Source of the DNA: Anolis sagrei
Lineage: Eukaryota; Chordata; Lepidosauria; Squamata; Anolidae
Length of the DNA: 64,000 nt
Assembly (NCBI RefSeq): GCF_037176765.1
Contig: NC_090021.1
Location: 190,480,378 to 190,544,377 of the forward strand
Reading direction: 5' to 3'
Positions 50,701 to 54,331 of this stretch are shown here, one piece after another. The notes under the pieces were generated by a model. That model was not told the DNA's origin. It worked only from the letters and a program-made list of their open reading frames with translations, and searched no databases. The first letter of the stretch is position 1; each line of letters starts with the position of its first letter. The position numbers were made by a program, and so were the translations under genes.

Positions 50701-52965
50701 TATCTGTGGCACATGAACAGTCATATCACAGGTCTCTGGTAGCAATGAGCATTTCAGCTCTGTACGCTTTCCGTCTAAACCTTTTTATTTGGACAGGCTT
50801 TGGGCTGTTAACTGATTGTGGCAGAACGGTCTTTTAATGGCTGTGCTGTACTTACAGCTTTTTACTATGCTATAAATGTGTTTTAAGCTGTTTTAAATTA
50901 GTGTTTTTAATAAGATAGCTTATTTAATGATTTTTAAAACTTCTTCCTAATAGGTTTCAGGCATACCTCATTGTAATCTGGGTTATAAGATGCCTTGGGT
51001 CTTTTCCCAAAGGCAAAAAATATTTTAGCCTGAGTGAAGGCACATTCCTAGACTACGTGCTTCCTTGAAGACGTTTGGGTTGCCTCCAACGGTTTTGTAG
51101 TATTTGTAGATATTGTCTGAAACAATGTTACAAAGGCCTAGGTAGCACTGGCATTACATTGTATTAAAACAGACATGGATTTCATCCAGTGTTGTCAACT
51201 TTCAAAATGTCTGTATTCAACTGAATTGTGTGGTGGCAGACATGCTTTGTAACATCTACATGGCTTTTAAAAAGGAAAAGGCTGCCAGTTACACAAATGC
51301 CTTTTTCTTCCTTCCTATCAAGTTATTAAAATGCCTTTCTTTCTTTCTATCCAGTTAGTCCCACCCTCTTCATAGAAATTTTCAGAAGTGAAGGAGTGCT
51401 TCTTTCTCCTGCTCCTTCTTTTCTCTGGTTAGGTTTTATAACCCACTAGAACAGTGGTTCTCAACTTGTGGGCCCCCAGGTGTTTTGGCCTACAACTCCC
51501 AGAAATCCCAGTCAGTTTACCAGCGGTTAGGATTTCTGGGAGTTGGAGGCCAAAACATCTGGGGACTCACAGGTTGAGAACCACTGCACTAGAGCATAAG
51601 GAAGCAATAATGATAAAAGGGACAATAATTGAACGTTTGTCAGTAAACATCATCAGACCTAGGTAACAGTGAAGATGGTCTAGGCAGTTCGATTGCTGAG
51701 GTGTACAATATGAAGTTTGCACTGTTGTAATGCTGAACATCTTTGTAACATTTCTTTTATAGTGCCTTAATATTCAAAATGACAACCTTGCAGAAGTAAC
51801 TCCAAACACCTGCACAGCAAACACAGTCCCTGAGGCTGCGATCGATTTTACTTTCTACAACCCAGTACCCACTATGGAGAATGAAGTTTCCACCTGCAGT
51901 CCAGAGTTTCTGAAGCCTTTGGAGGCATCCTATTCCGGCATTTTGCTTCCAGAAGACCTTAGCCAAAATAACACATCATCCACAAGCACTGAATTTTGTG
52001 AAGATTTCTACCCTGATTTTATTGATGTCAAGATGAACAGCAGCATAAACAGCCCACCACCCAGTTTTGTGGACCAGGCTCTTACTGGCTTTTTAAATGA
52101 ACCTATTGATTTGTCCAGTTTTGCTCAGTGCAAAGCTTTTAACTGTGATCTTGCAGGAAACCCACAAGAGTGTACTGACTCTGACTCTGGCATTTCACTG
52201 AACAGAAGTCCCAGTACAACTTCTCCAGCTCATTCTGTTGATTCATCTTCTATCTGTAGAGATACAGGCTTTGGATGCAGTGATACCGAAATAGAAGAGA
52301 TGGATAGTGCCCCTGGAAGTGTGCAACAGAGCAATACTCAAATGCATATGTTTCCATTTCTGGTTCCACTCTCTCCACCTGTAGAGAAAAGTAGCCCCAC
52401 AGCAGGTTCACCGCTGAAAGGTGAGGTCAAAAGAGAATTGCCTGCCAACCCTGGTCACTCTGAGGCTCCGTTCATGAAGGACAAATCCTACAGCCAAGAT
52501 GAAGCTCATCTCACAAGAGATGAGCTTAGAGCAAAAGCTCTGCAGATCCCTTTCCCTGTTGAAAAAATCATCAACCTCCCTGTGGATGACTTCAATGAAA
52601 TGATGTCCAAGGAGCAATTCACCGAGGCCCAGATTACTCTTATCCGTGATATACGAAGGCGAGGCAAAAACAAAGTGGCTGCTCAAAACTGCCGCAAAAG
52701 GAAATTAGAAAACATTTCGGAGCTGGAGTATGATTTAGGTTACCTTAAGGATGAGAGGGAGAAACTTCTGAAGGAGAAAGCAGAGAATGATAAAAGCCTA
52801 CACCTGTTGAAAAAGCAGCTAAGCACACTATACCTTGAAGTCTTCGGCATGCTCCGAGATGAAAATGGAAAGCCTTACTCACTTAACGAATACTCATTAC
52901 AGCAAACAAGAGATGGTGGTATCTTCCTTGTTCCAAAGACCAAGAAACCAGGGACTAAAGTGTGA
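13419..52965 (+). CDS. NFE2L2: NFE2L2 (NRF2), CNC-bZIP oxidative-stress transcription factor, five coding exons
   Basis: NRF2 heterodimerises with small MAF proteins in the nucleus and activates antioxidant-response-element genes; KEAP1-CUL3 degrades it in unstressed cells. Coding exons 13419-13439, 48252-48521, 48676-48780, 49000-49197 and 51763-52965 (21, 270, 105, 198 and 1203 nt) all have GT/AG borders and phase-0 junctions. They join to 598 residues; human is 605. Visible in order: DLG at about residues 21-23 and ETGE at 71-74 (Neh2), an [14 protein letters not shown] block at about 185-198 (Neh5), DSGIS near 339-343 and DSAPGS near 379-384 (Neh6), basic region [17 protein letters not shown] near 496-512 followed by the leucine zipper (Neh1), and FLVPKTKKP near 586-594 (Neh3). 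The start is the first ATG after the GC-rich leader and sits in a strong Kozak context. Exon 1 is shorter than in human. The convergent neighbour is HNRNPA3, as in mammals. Identity is essentially certain; exon 1 is slightly less so because it is tiny. Confidence 0.96.
13628..13635. promoter_or_regulatory. Second CRE octamer in the start of NFE2L2 intron 1
   Basis: A second perfect TGACGTCA, 189 bp into intron 1, within the same GC-rich island. An exact palindromic octamer twice within 230 bp around a start codon is unlikely by chance and fits a CpG-island promoter bound by CREB/ATF factors. Confidence 0.5.
13652..13662. promoter_or_regulatory. NF-E2/MARE-type (ARE-like) site in NFE2L2 intron 1
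   Basis: CGCTGACTCAC matches the NF-E2 consensus TGCTGASTCAY at 10 of 11 positions and contains an AP-1 core, TGACTCA. It lies about 210 bp after exon 1. NRF2-small MAF dimers bind this class of site and NRF2 autoregulation through ARE-like elements is reported in mouse, so it is a candidate self-regulation site. Confidence 0.5.
13795..14017. mobile_element. MITE fragments and foldback in early NFE2L2 intron 1
   Basis: An ATTCTACAGTGTAGA-ended fragment (13795-13855), then a tandem foldback (13856-14017) with two copies of ACTTCAACTCCCACAATTCC-type arms around GAGTTTGCCCTAGCTGCTGG. Same families as at 12552-13075, on the other side of the promoter. Confidence 0.7.
14090..14132. repeat. ATA microsatellite
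   Basis: Uninterrupted ATA/AAT triplets directly before the SINE at 14133. Confidence 0.95.
14133..14388 (+). mobile_element. Anole-type tRNA-derived SINE (GTCGCTCCTGACAC tail)
   Basis: GGTGGCACAGTGGGTTAAAC (box A region), TGTTCGAATCTG (box B), then AGAAGCCTCCCACAAGGATG and CTCAAGTCGCTCCTGACACA. A second complete copy is at 56910-57145 and a reversed one at 41602-41867. This SINE type is known from anoles. Confidence 0.88.
14389..14790 (-). mobile_element. AAT tract plus reversed LINE 3' end
   Basis: AAT triplets (about 14389-14422) pass straight into AAACTTTATTTATACCCCCC..GGGGACTCGGGGTGGC, the reverse of a LINE 3' end. The rest is A-rich LINE 3'UTR. The SINE at 14133-14388 ends on the same triplet run. 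Confidence 0.7.
14918..15235 (+). mobile_element. Sauria-type SINE
   Basis: Head GTTCGAATCCGCAGGACGGG, body GCAAATGTGAGTAGATCACT, tail CTTAATGTCAAGGGGAAACC. Confidence 0.9.
15271..15410. mobile_element. Foldback MITE, ATGAATCCACTTAAAATCC ends
   Basis: Arms of nearly 60 bp (ATGAATCCACTTAAAATCCA and GGATTTTAAGTGGATTCAT) around a short loop, almost identical to each other. Similarity this high suggests recent insertion or gene conversion between the arms. Confidence 0.8.
15432..15723. mobile_element. MITE of the CTTTAACTGCCATGGCTC family
   Basis: From GTAGAATTAATACTATATGA to GCAGTTAAAGGATCAAACTG. The ends are inverted. The family also occurs at 12890-13075, 22005-22075, 41390-41460, 44357-44715 and 46830-47025. 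Confidence 0.65.
15740..15890. mobile_element. Palindromic MITE, CACACAGCCATATAACCCAG family, intact
   Basis: GGGCCCTTCCACACAGCC at one end and CTCTGTGGAAGGGCCC at the other. The best-preserved copy in the window. Confidence 0.85.
16332..16545. mobile_element. Head-to-head inverted pair of the GAAACRTCAGGAG repeat
   Basis: Two copies of the repeat seen at 3503 and 9650 face each other, making a hairpin with arms of about 80 bp centred on AGGCATCCTCAGAGGATGCCT-like sequence near 16420. GCCATGAAAGCCTTCGAAAA closes the right side. Confidence 0.7.
16612..16835 (+). repeat. First copy of a local duplication (MITE plus flank)
   Basis: A MITE of the CATATAATCCAGTTCAAAGC family (16612-16720) and about 115 bp of flank (CTTCCATGAGGATAATGCTG onward). 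The pair recurs at 18301-18555. Confidence 0.75.
17095..17284 (+). mobile_element. LINE 3' end with GTT tail and adjoining C15
   Basis: TAAGCCACCCCAAGTCCC, then GGAGATGGAGGTGGGGTATA, then GTT triplets at about 17210-17241. This is the sense orientation of the tail family seen reversed at 14426 and 28024. C15 follows at 17270-17284. Confidence 0.75.
17356..18296 (+). mobile_element. SPIN-like (Space Invaders) hAT element, non-autonomous
   Basis: Starts CAGTGGTTCTCAACCTTCCT and carries TTGTGGTGACCCCCAACCAT, CACTGGACCAAATTTGGCAC and repeated GGGAGTTGTAGTTGCTGGGA modules. The right side has TTTCTGATGGTCTTTGGCAA and degrades at GGTCCCGACCCTCTGAATC, where another MITE begins. From memory this matches the SPIN non-autonomous consensus, a hAT family spread horizontally among tetrapods including anoles. 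Length about 940 bp. The last bases of the right terminal repeat are lost. Confidence 0.7.
18301..18612 (+). repeat. Second copy of the local duplication, with an extra MITE piece
   Basis: CATATAATCCAGTTTAAAGC MITE (18301-18427) plus the same flank as 16720-16835 (CTTCCATGAGGATAATGCTA onward). Another MITE fragment follows at about 18552-18612. Confidence 0.7.
18613..19084. other. Intron 1 unique sequence
   Basis: Nothing recognised. Confidence 0.5.
19085..19310 (+). mobile_element. MIR-like tRNA-derived SINE
   Basis: GAGACCAGAGTTCGAACCTC (box B), GCCATGGAAATCCACTAGGT, then GGCAAGTCACACTCTCTCAG, the MIR/CORE-like order. GGAGACCAAGCATTAGACTACAA is partly duplicated at the start. Confidence 0.7.
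19311..20371. other. Intron 1 unique sequence
   Basis: AT-rich and non-repetitive as far as I can see; no coding or RNA feature. Confidence 0.5.
20372..20753 (-). mobile_element. hAT-type element, GGGGTCCTCAAACT family, near full length
   Basis: Starts CAGGGGTCCACAACTTTTTA and ends GTAGTTTGAGGACCCCTG. Flanks GTTTAAAC and TTTTAAAC form an 8-bp target duplication with one mismatch. Inside is a GTT microsatellite (about 20623-20649) in place of the ACA repeat of the copy at 431. Confidence 0.82.
20978..21306 (+). mobile_element. Sauria-type SINE with exact target duplication
   Basis: Complete SINE from GGGAGCCCCCAGTGGCGCAG to CAACCTTTACCTT. AAGCAATC flanks both sides (20970-20977 and 21307-21314). 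It looks younger than the other copies because the duplication and tRNA promoter boxes are intact. Confidence 0.93.
21484..21545 (-). mobile_element. 5S-rRNA-derived SINE relic
   Basis: CCCATCCAAGTACTAAAC..GACCATGCTTAGCATCCAAG is the complement of the 5S rRNA internal promoter region. The GATCAGACGGGATC part is missing. Confidence 0.6.
21845..22075 (+). mobile_element. LINE 3' end followed by MITE half
   Basis: TAAGCCACTCCGAGTCCGCG and GGGGAGATGGTGGCGGGGTA mark a LINE 3' end (to about 21985). CTACAAATCCCAGGATTCC and GGCAGTTATAGCGGTGTCAC belong to the TTAACTGCCATGGCTC MITE family (about 22005-22075). Confidence 0.65.
22076..24446. other. Intron 1, 2.4 kb largely free of recognisable repeats
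   Basis: Includes TAAT-rich sequence with ATTAATTA-type homeodomain motifs at about 22100-22240. The lack of mobile elements over more than 2 kb is notable beside the flanks. No coding exon seen. Confidence 0.45.
24447..24581. mobile_element. hAT MITE, CAGTGGTTCTCAAC family
   Basis: CAGTGGCTCTCAACTTATGG to GGTCAAGAACCACTG, with CTTCAACTCCCAGAAATC and its complement inside. A Charlie-like terminal repeat. Confidence 0.85.
24582..25043. other. Intron 1, unassigned old repeat text
   Basis: AAGTTGCACTAGCTTCTTCATC near 24912 looks like part of an ancient repeat; no family assigned. Confidence 0.35.
25044..25368 (+). mobile_element. Sauria-type SINE
   Basis: GTTGTGCAGTGGGTCAAACT head, GCAAATGTGAGTAGATCAAT body, CAAAGGGAAACCTTTAC tail. 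ACAATTCA-like flanks suggest a target duplication. Confidence 0.88.
25369..26257. other. Intron 1 unique sequence
   Basis: No feature supported. Confidence 0.5.
26258..26645. mobile_element. Nested MITE cluster
   Basis: 26261-26410 is a CCCAGGATCTGATCCCAGG foldback. A second copy (about 26400-26645) is split by a CACACAGCCATATAACCC-family element (about 26468-26575, AGTTCAAAGCAGATAATGTG). The inner element must be the younger. Confidence 0.7.
26646..27159. other. Intron 1 unique sequence with a perfect 36-bp palindrome
   Basis: CATATGGACACAGAC at 26981-26995 and its exact complement at 27002-27016 around a 6-bp loop. No other feature. Confidence 0.6.
27160..27510 (-). mobile_element. MIR-like SINE interrupted by a MITE
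   Basis: SINE text on both sides (GTTTTCTTGGCAAGATTTGG left, TTTTTTCATGGCTGAGCAGG right) encloses GGGCCCTTCTACCTGCC..GTAGTAGGGGCC (about 27277-27420), a CATATAATCCAGTTCAAAGC MITE. Confidence 0.65.
27511..27907. other. Intron 1 unique sequence
   Basis: Nothing recognised. Confidence 0.45.
27908..28023 (+). mobile_element. 3' end of the CGAEQT-family LINE with AAT tail
   Basis: GACAATGCTGTCGCTGTTGC and CTATTTTATCAGTTTTAATA match the 3' end of the LINE at 54332-56283. An AAT run to 28023 is its tail. Confidence 0.75.
28024..28265 (-). mobile_element. Reversed LINE 3' end sharing the AAT tract
   Basis: CCAGGGGGACTCCGTGTGGC and GAGGCCACGCCC are the reverse of the GTAAGCC..GAGTCC tail family. 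It meets the opposite LINE tail on the AAT run. Confidence 0.7.
28266..29254. other. Intron 1 unique sequence
   Basis: A 19-bp tandem duplication (TCCTCTGGTGCAAATGG twice, near 28369-28404). Otherwise nothing seen. Confidence 0.5.
29255..29460 (-). mobile_element. 5S-rRNA-derived SINE relic, longest copy
   Basis: GGTTTCCCATCTAAGCAGTA and CTTGCTTAGCTTCCAAGATC, then AGACAGGATCTGATGCC, follow the complement of 5S rRNA. The rest of the SINE body lies to the left. SINE3/AmnSINE-type origin is inferred. Confidence 0.65.
29676..30240. mobile_element. DNA transposon fragment with CCGTATA..AGTATAAGC terminal repeats
   Basis: Left end CCGTATAAACTCCAGTATAA, right end TTATACTCACGTATATACGG, with TA next to both. 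Inside is a TTG/TTA-rich microsatellite (about 29785-29830). A related copy is at 41016-41340. TA flanks suggest a Tc1/mariner-like duplication, not proven. Confidence 0.65.
30241..30844. other. Intron 1 sequence with an unassigned repeat fragment
   Basis: CAGTCTGGTGGCATCTTAAA at about 30530 resembles a common reptile repeat end. The rest is unique. Confidence 0.4.
30845..31010 (+). mobile_element. LINE 3' tail, worn
   Basis: GTGAGCTGCTTTGGGTTTTG and TATAAATAAATATATTAATA, a degraded LINE 3' end with AT-rich tail. Confidence 0.5.
31110..31464. mobile_element. hAT-Charlie-like MITE with exact 8-bp target duplication
   Basis: CAGTGGTTCCCAACCTTTTT at the left and AGGTTGGGAACCACTG at the right, flanked by TACTAAAT on both sides (31102-31109, 31465-31472). 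355 bp. Confidence 0.9.
31590..31776 (+). mobile_element. LINE 3' tail with AAAT microsatellite
   Basis: CTCTGAGTCCCCTTCGAGGT and GGCATATAAATGC, then AAAT units at about 31740-31773. Confidence 0.65.
31777..33356. other. Intron 1, 1.6 kb without recognisable repeats
   Basis: AT-rich unique sequence; no coding exon. A candidate place for regulatory DNA, but nothing specific is seen. Confidence 0.4.
33357..33670 (-). mobile_element. MIR-like SINE interrupted by a MITE
   Basis: TGGTTGCCATTGCCATGGAC and GCACCCAGTGAGTTTTAGGG are SINE text. A CATATAATCCAGTTCAAAGC-type MITE occupies about 33522-33645. SINE sequence resumes with GTCCTAGTCCAACACTC. This repeats the arrangement at 27160. Confidence 0.6.
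33671..33999. other. Intron 1 unique sequence
   Basis: Nothing recognised. Confidence 0.45.
35749..36060 (+). mobile_element. Sauria-type SINE inside the L1
   Basis: GGTGGTGCAGTGGGTTAAAT head, GGTTCAAATCCATGGGACGG box B, C11 at 36010-36020, tail GTCAGGGCCTTTACCTTTAC. Confidence 0.88.
36402..36732. repeat. Large foldback with arms of about 160 bp
   Basis: GCCGTCGCAAACTCTGTTCC on the left pairs with GGAACCTAGTTTGCGACGGG on the right. The inner arms, including TTTTCCTTTGCTAGGGCAGC and CCCGCATTTTCTCTCAGTTG, are almost perfect, around an ATTC-containing loop at about 36560. GC-rich, unlike its AT-rich L1 host. A CRE-like TGACGTCA lies in the left arm near 36448. Confidence 0.85.
36951..38042. 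other. Intron 1 unique sequence
   Basis: No recognisable feature. Confidence 0.45.
38043..38741 (+). mobile_element. Sauria-type SINE split by a solo LTR
   Basis: 5' part 38043-38179 (GGTTCAAATCCAGGGAGCAG, CTAGCAGTTCGAAAA) and 3' part 38554-38741 (GAAAACATGCAAATGTGAGT to CAAGGGAAAACCTTTACTTT). Removing the insert and one GAAAA restores the standard SINE order. Confidence 0.9.
38180..38553 (-). mobile_element. Solo LTR of an endogenous retrovirus-like/LTR element (fossil)
   Basis: 374 bp with TG..CA ends, flanked by a 5-bp target duplication GAAAA (38175-38179 and 38554-38558). A poly(A) signal in the reverse strand suggests minus orientation. No internal region remains, so it is a recombined solo LTR. 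It is younger than the SINE it cut. Family not determined. Confidence 0.85.
38742..39299. other. Intron 1 unique sequence
   Basis: No supported feature. Confidence 0.45.
39300..39805. mobile_element. Two Tigger/pogo-like DNA transposon fragments
   Basis: 39300-39520 contains GGTTCCAGAACACCAGTGGA and TACCAAAATCTGTGA. 39535-39803 contains TTGCTGGGGTTAGGGATTCA and closes with AATATAGAGGGCCAACTGTA, the inverted form of the CAGTTGGCCCTC end. Confidence 0.55.
39989..40312 (+). mobile_element. Sauria-type SINE
   Basis: CTGATGGCACAGTGGGTTAA head, GGTTCGAATCCGGGGATGAG box B, TTAATGTCAGGGGAAAACCT tail. Confidence 0.9.
40313..41015. other. Intron 1 unique sequence
   Basis: No supported feature. Confidence 0.45.
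41016..41470. mobile_element. CCGTATATACTCC-ended DNA transposon copy and MITE fragment
   Basis: 41019-41340 starts ACCGTATATACTCCAGTATA and shares AGCATCTGTAGGTTAAATG with the copy at 29676 in reverse. 41390-41460 is a fragment of the TTAACTGCCATGG MITE family (CTACAACTCCCATAGCATTG). Confidence 0.6.
41602..41867 (-). mobile_element. Anole-type tRNA-derived SINE, reverse
   Basis: TGTCAGGAGTGACTTGAGAA, GTGTGAGAGAACTGGC and TGTGCCACCGGGGGC are the complement of the SINE at 14133-14388. Confidence 0.88.
41868..43315. other. Intron 1, repeat-poor stretch, possible conserved non-coding DNA
   Basis: 1.4 kb without a recognisable repeat. AT-rich with scattered CpG-bearing motifs such as GCGTGCGAGCGAAGG (42180) and TCCAGATGGCGGCTTAATG (42553). 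No coding potential. Regulatory role is a guess from composition and position. Confidence 0.4.
43316..43605. mobile_element. MITE followed by a reversed CR1-like fragment
   Basis: 43330-43440: ATATAATGCAGTTTGAATTG-type foldback. 43488-43605: AATAGAATCCTAGAGTTGGA and GGCCATCTGGTCCAATC, a worn CR1 3' end in reverse. Confidence 0.6.
43654..43987 (-). mobile_element. Sauria-type SINE with 9-bp target duplication
   Basis: Reverse copy from TAAAGGTGAAGGTTTCCCC to ACCCACTGTGCCACCAGGGG. CAGGATTAG flanks both sides (43645-43653 and 43988-43996). Confidence 0.92.
44357..44715. mobile_element. MITE split by a hAT MITE
   Basis: Outer element: GTAGAATTAATGCGGTTTGA to ATTCTACAGTGTAGACGCAC. Inner element 44442-44575: CAGTGGTTCTCAACCTGTGT to GGTTGAGAACCAC. 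Flanks TTTTACAA and TTTTCCAA fit a worn 8-bp duplication. Confidence 0.8.
44716..46149. other. Intron 1, repeat-poor; candidate conserved non-coding element at about 45480-46140
   Basis: 45480-46140 has balanced composition and motif-dense text such as GGCTGAAGCGGCTGAGCAGC, CCTTTAATGAAGCCC and AGACTTAATTAGTTCATTTT, with no repeat or open frame to explain it. This looks like vertebrate enhancer DNA, but only alignment could confirm it. Confidence 0.4.
46150..46380 (+). mobile_element. Probable LINE ORF2 C-terminal fragment with a C2H2 motif
   Basis: A 67-codon frame carries [20 protein letters not shown] and further His residues, a C2H2 knuckle. This motif with SRIGL..H is typical of the end of some non-LTR retrotransposon ORFs. 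No host exon signals; probably a remnant. Confidence 0.45.
46488..46708 (-). mobile_element. CR1 LINE 3' end, reverse
   Basis: AATCATAGAATCAAAGAGTT and GGCCATCCAGTCCAACCCCC are the reverse of the CR1 3'UTR and its TTCTATGATT tail. Confidence 0.9.
46830..47025. mobile_element. MITE of the TTAACTGCCATGG family
   Basis: ACTCAATTTGAACTGCC to GTTAAAGTGGTGTCGAACTG, with CACCAAACTACAACTGCCAG in the middle. Confidence 0.6.
47026..47685. other. Intron 1 unique sequence
   Basis: No supported feature. Confidence 0.45.
47686..47897. repeat. LINE tail with TTA tract and an AAT/ATT mirror microsatellite
   Basis: CCCCAAGTCCCTTTGGGGGA then TTA units at about 47729-47763. About 95 bp later an AAT run turns into an ATT run at about 47856-47896, a perfect triplet palindrome that can form a hairpin. 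Confidence 0.75.
47898..48251. other. Last part of NFE2L2 intron 1
   Basis: Unique AT-rich sequence ending in the exon 2 acceptor (TTTTTGTCTCTCAAACACAG). Confidence 0.8.
48252..48521 (+). CDS. NFE2L2: NFE2L2 exon 2, Neh2 KEAP1-binding domain
   Basis: Ninety codons between a CACAG acceptor and a GTAAAA donor. It holds the low-affinity DLG degron ([14 protein letters not shown]), the central alpha-helix ([21 protein letters not shown]) and the high-affinity ETGE degron ([10 protein letters not shown]), the two KEAP1 Kelch contacts. The FDFSQR serine, a PKC site in human (S40), is present. Seven lysines lie between the degrons, as in human. One helix lysine is Arg here (LERER against human LEKER), and an extra Lys occurs just upstream (QRKK). 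Confidence 0.97.
48676..48780 (+). CDS. NFE2L2: NFE2L2 exon 3
   Basis: Thirty-five codons after a TACAG acceptor and before a GTATAT donor. It encodes the region aligning with human Neh4, with the recognisable core [16 protein letters not shown] against human DDCMQLLAQTFPFVDD. Neh4 recruits the CBP co-activator. The exon is five codons longer than the human one, the extra length lying at the N-terminal side of the core. Confidence 0.95.
49000..49197 (+). CDS. NFE2L2: NFE2L2 exon 4, Neh5 transactivation region
   Basis: Sixty-six codons from an ATTCCAG acceptor to a GTAATA donor. The first two-thirds is poorly conserved; the end carries [16 protein letters not shown], almost identical to the human Neh5 activation and nuclear-export region. 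This block is shared by CNC factors and makes the exon assignment safe. Confidence 0.96.
49215..50162 (-). mobile_element. CR1/L2-clade LINE, reverse-transcriptase C-terminal part
   Basis: On the minus strand, 50158 down to 49483 reads RT text in two frames: KTEVLLVS.., [16 protein letters not shown], then [40 protein letters not shown] and [10 protein letters not shown]. This is the conserved end of CR1/L2 reverse transcriptase. At the other end CCACCATCTCCCCAGAGGG is the tail family seen elsewhere. 5'-truncated and broken; it lies in NFE2L2 intron 4. Confidence 0.9.
50165..50300 (+). mobile_element. 5S-rRNA-derived SINE relic, plus strand
   Basis: ACCCTGAAGGCACCAGATCC and GTTTGGAAGCTAAACAGGGC follow the 5S rRNA order (CCCTGAA..GATC..GGAAGCTAAGCAGGG), then AGGTGCTGTAGGCTGCA. 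Confidence 0.65.
50301..51451. other. NFE2L2 intron 4 unique sequence
   Basis: No exon or repeat recognised. Confidence 0.5.
51452..51586. mobile_element. hAT MITE, CAGTGGTTCTCAAC family, with target duplication
   Basis: CAGTGGTTCTCAACTTGTGG to GGTTGAGAACCACTG, 135 bp, flanked by CACTAGAA and CACTAGAG (7 of 8 bases). It lies about 180 bp before NFE2L2 exon 5. Confidence 0.9.
51763..52965 (+). CDS. NFE2L2: NFE2L2 exon 5: Neh7, Neh6, Neh1 (bZIP) and Neh3, with stop codon
   Basis: Four hundred codons plus TGA, after a TTTTATAG acceptor. It encodes the acidic Ser/Thr-rich middle, the beta-TrCP region with DSDSGIS and EEMDSAPGS, the CNC and basic region ending in NCRKRK, a leucine zipper ([20 protein letters not shown] onward) and the Neh3 end [13 protein letters not shown]. 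The Cys of NCRKRK (human C506) is kept. The last residues differ from human KKPDVKKN. The long middle is diverged, but the frame is open throughout. Confidence 0.98.
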   Translation, partial: CLNIQNDNLAEVTPNTCTANTVPEAAIDFTFYNPVPTMENEVSTCSPEFLKPLEASYSGILLPEDLSQNNTSSTSTEFCEDFYPDFIDVKMNSSINSPPPSFVDQALTGFLNEPIDLSSFAQCKAFNCDLAGNPQECTDSDSGISLNRSPSTTSPAHSVDSSSICRDTGFGCSDTEIEEMDSAPGSVQQSNTQMHMFPFLVPLSPPVEKSSPTAGSPLKGEVKRELPANPGHSEAPFMKDKSYSQDEAHLTRDELRAKALQIPFPVEKIINLPVDDFNEMMSKEQFTEAQITLIRDIRRRGKNKVAAQNCRKRKLENISELEYDLGYLKDEREKLLKEKAENDKSLHLLKKQLSTLYLEVFGMLRDENGKPYSLNEYSLQQTRDGGIFLVPKTKKPGTKV

Positions 52966-53665
52966 AAAGCAAGGAGGCAAACAACCTATTATTTTTACAT
53001 TTCTTTTTTCTACAGTGGGGCTTCCTATGATGCAGAGTTTGTCCTGCTTTTAAGTGACTTTATATAGCTCTTTCCTTTAGAGTTAAGTATATGAAAACAC
53101 TTTAAATCATTATCATTACAACAAATATATGCACAATTGATAATTCTTCTGTAAGACACTAGTTCCTACTTTTGTAATGGCAGCAGAGACTCGTTTCTTT
53201 TCTACTGTAAATATTTCCAAATTATTTATACTCTGTTCCTATAGTTTATTTTACTCAAATGTGTATCAAGCATGATTTAAGACTGGTGACCTTACTTACT
53301 ACCAAGACTAATCGTATGCTTTCAGATACATTATTTTTTAAACATAAATGAAATGTGTGCTGTTTCTTACCAATTTTTAAAAACTTCTTTACTTTATTGT
53401 AAGAGCTTGAATGTAGTGTAAACACACATAAAGTGACACCATTAAAGTACAATCTTATCAAAGCCAAGCATTTTTGAAGGCTTAAGACCTTCTGTGGCTG
53501 TGTTAAAACACAAGCAGAGTTCATTGAAATGAATGAGACTTCAAGATGTTGAAGTTTGAGCTTGACTGGGTCCTTCAAGTCTGTTCTGCATACAAAAGTA
53601 TGCACTAAGGAATGCTGATCTTTAGATTTTGTACTTTTGAAATAAAGCATGTATGGTCTTAACAG
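52966..53665 (+). other. NFE2L2: NFE2L2 3'UTR and poly(A) signal
   Basis: AT-rich sequence after the stop codon, with several ATTTA pentamers (possible mRNA instability elements), ends at a canonical AATAAA at 53641-53646. Cleavage would fall near 53660. A second AATAAA occurs near 54306 and could serve a longer form. The exact end is inferred from the signal only. Confidence 0.75.
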
Positions 53666-54331
53666 AGTTTCATTAGAATATTTGGTTACAAAAATGTCTT
53701 GAAATGCGTAAGTAATCCCAGTGCTGTGTATTCCTACTGGCCAGTAGCAATCCTGATGTTTACATAAATGCCTTTTTGTGTAACAGCCAACAAAATGCAT
53801 ATGCTGCTGTTAAGTCACCAGCAGGAATATGTCCACAGTAGCTTTGCAAGACACCACAGGAAAATCTGAAGTTAACGAGTAGGGTTTCTAAATGCAAAGG
53901 AAAGATACTGAGAAAGTAATGGCCCAATTAAAAAAAAAAACTAAGAAAGGGGAAAGCAGGAGAGCTTTAAAAAAAAGACAGGGAAAGAACTTCACCATTA
54001 AAGAGTTTGTGTGTGGGAGAGGAGTCATTTTTTGCGTGGTGAGAGGAGAGGTAAAGCAACAGCTACTGGCCATGGTAACGGTTGAAAAGACACACGGACC
54101 AAGGAAATCATTGCTAGATCTCTATTCCCGGCCCTTCTGCTTCCAGGCATTCCAGGATAATGTATGTGATTCTGCCACAAAGATATTTTACAATTTGTTT
54201 CTGGAAAGTTGTTATATACCCAGCTGGCATTTTAATACAAATCTAGGACTGAAATACACAATGTTTCAATGTAGTCTTGTTCTCAATGTGTGTACTCATC
54301 TTGAAAATAAAGGAAAAACATTATATTTCTG
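53666..54331. other. Intergenic DNA after NFE2L2
   Basis: Purine-rich stretch near 53930-54060; no gene or repeat recognised. Confidence 0.5.

Noticed and set aside
53255-53800. 181-codon open frame antisense to the NFE2L2 3'UTR
   Set aside because: No recognisable domain, and it lies wholly over the UTR of a real gene. Long, but most likely chance.
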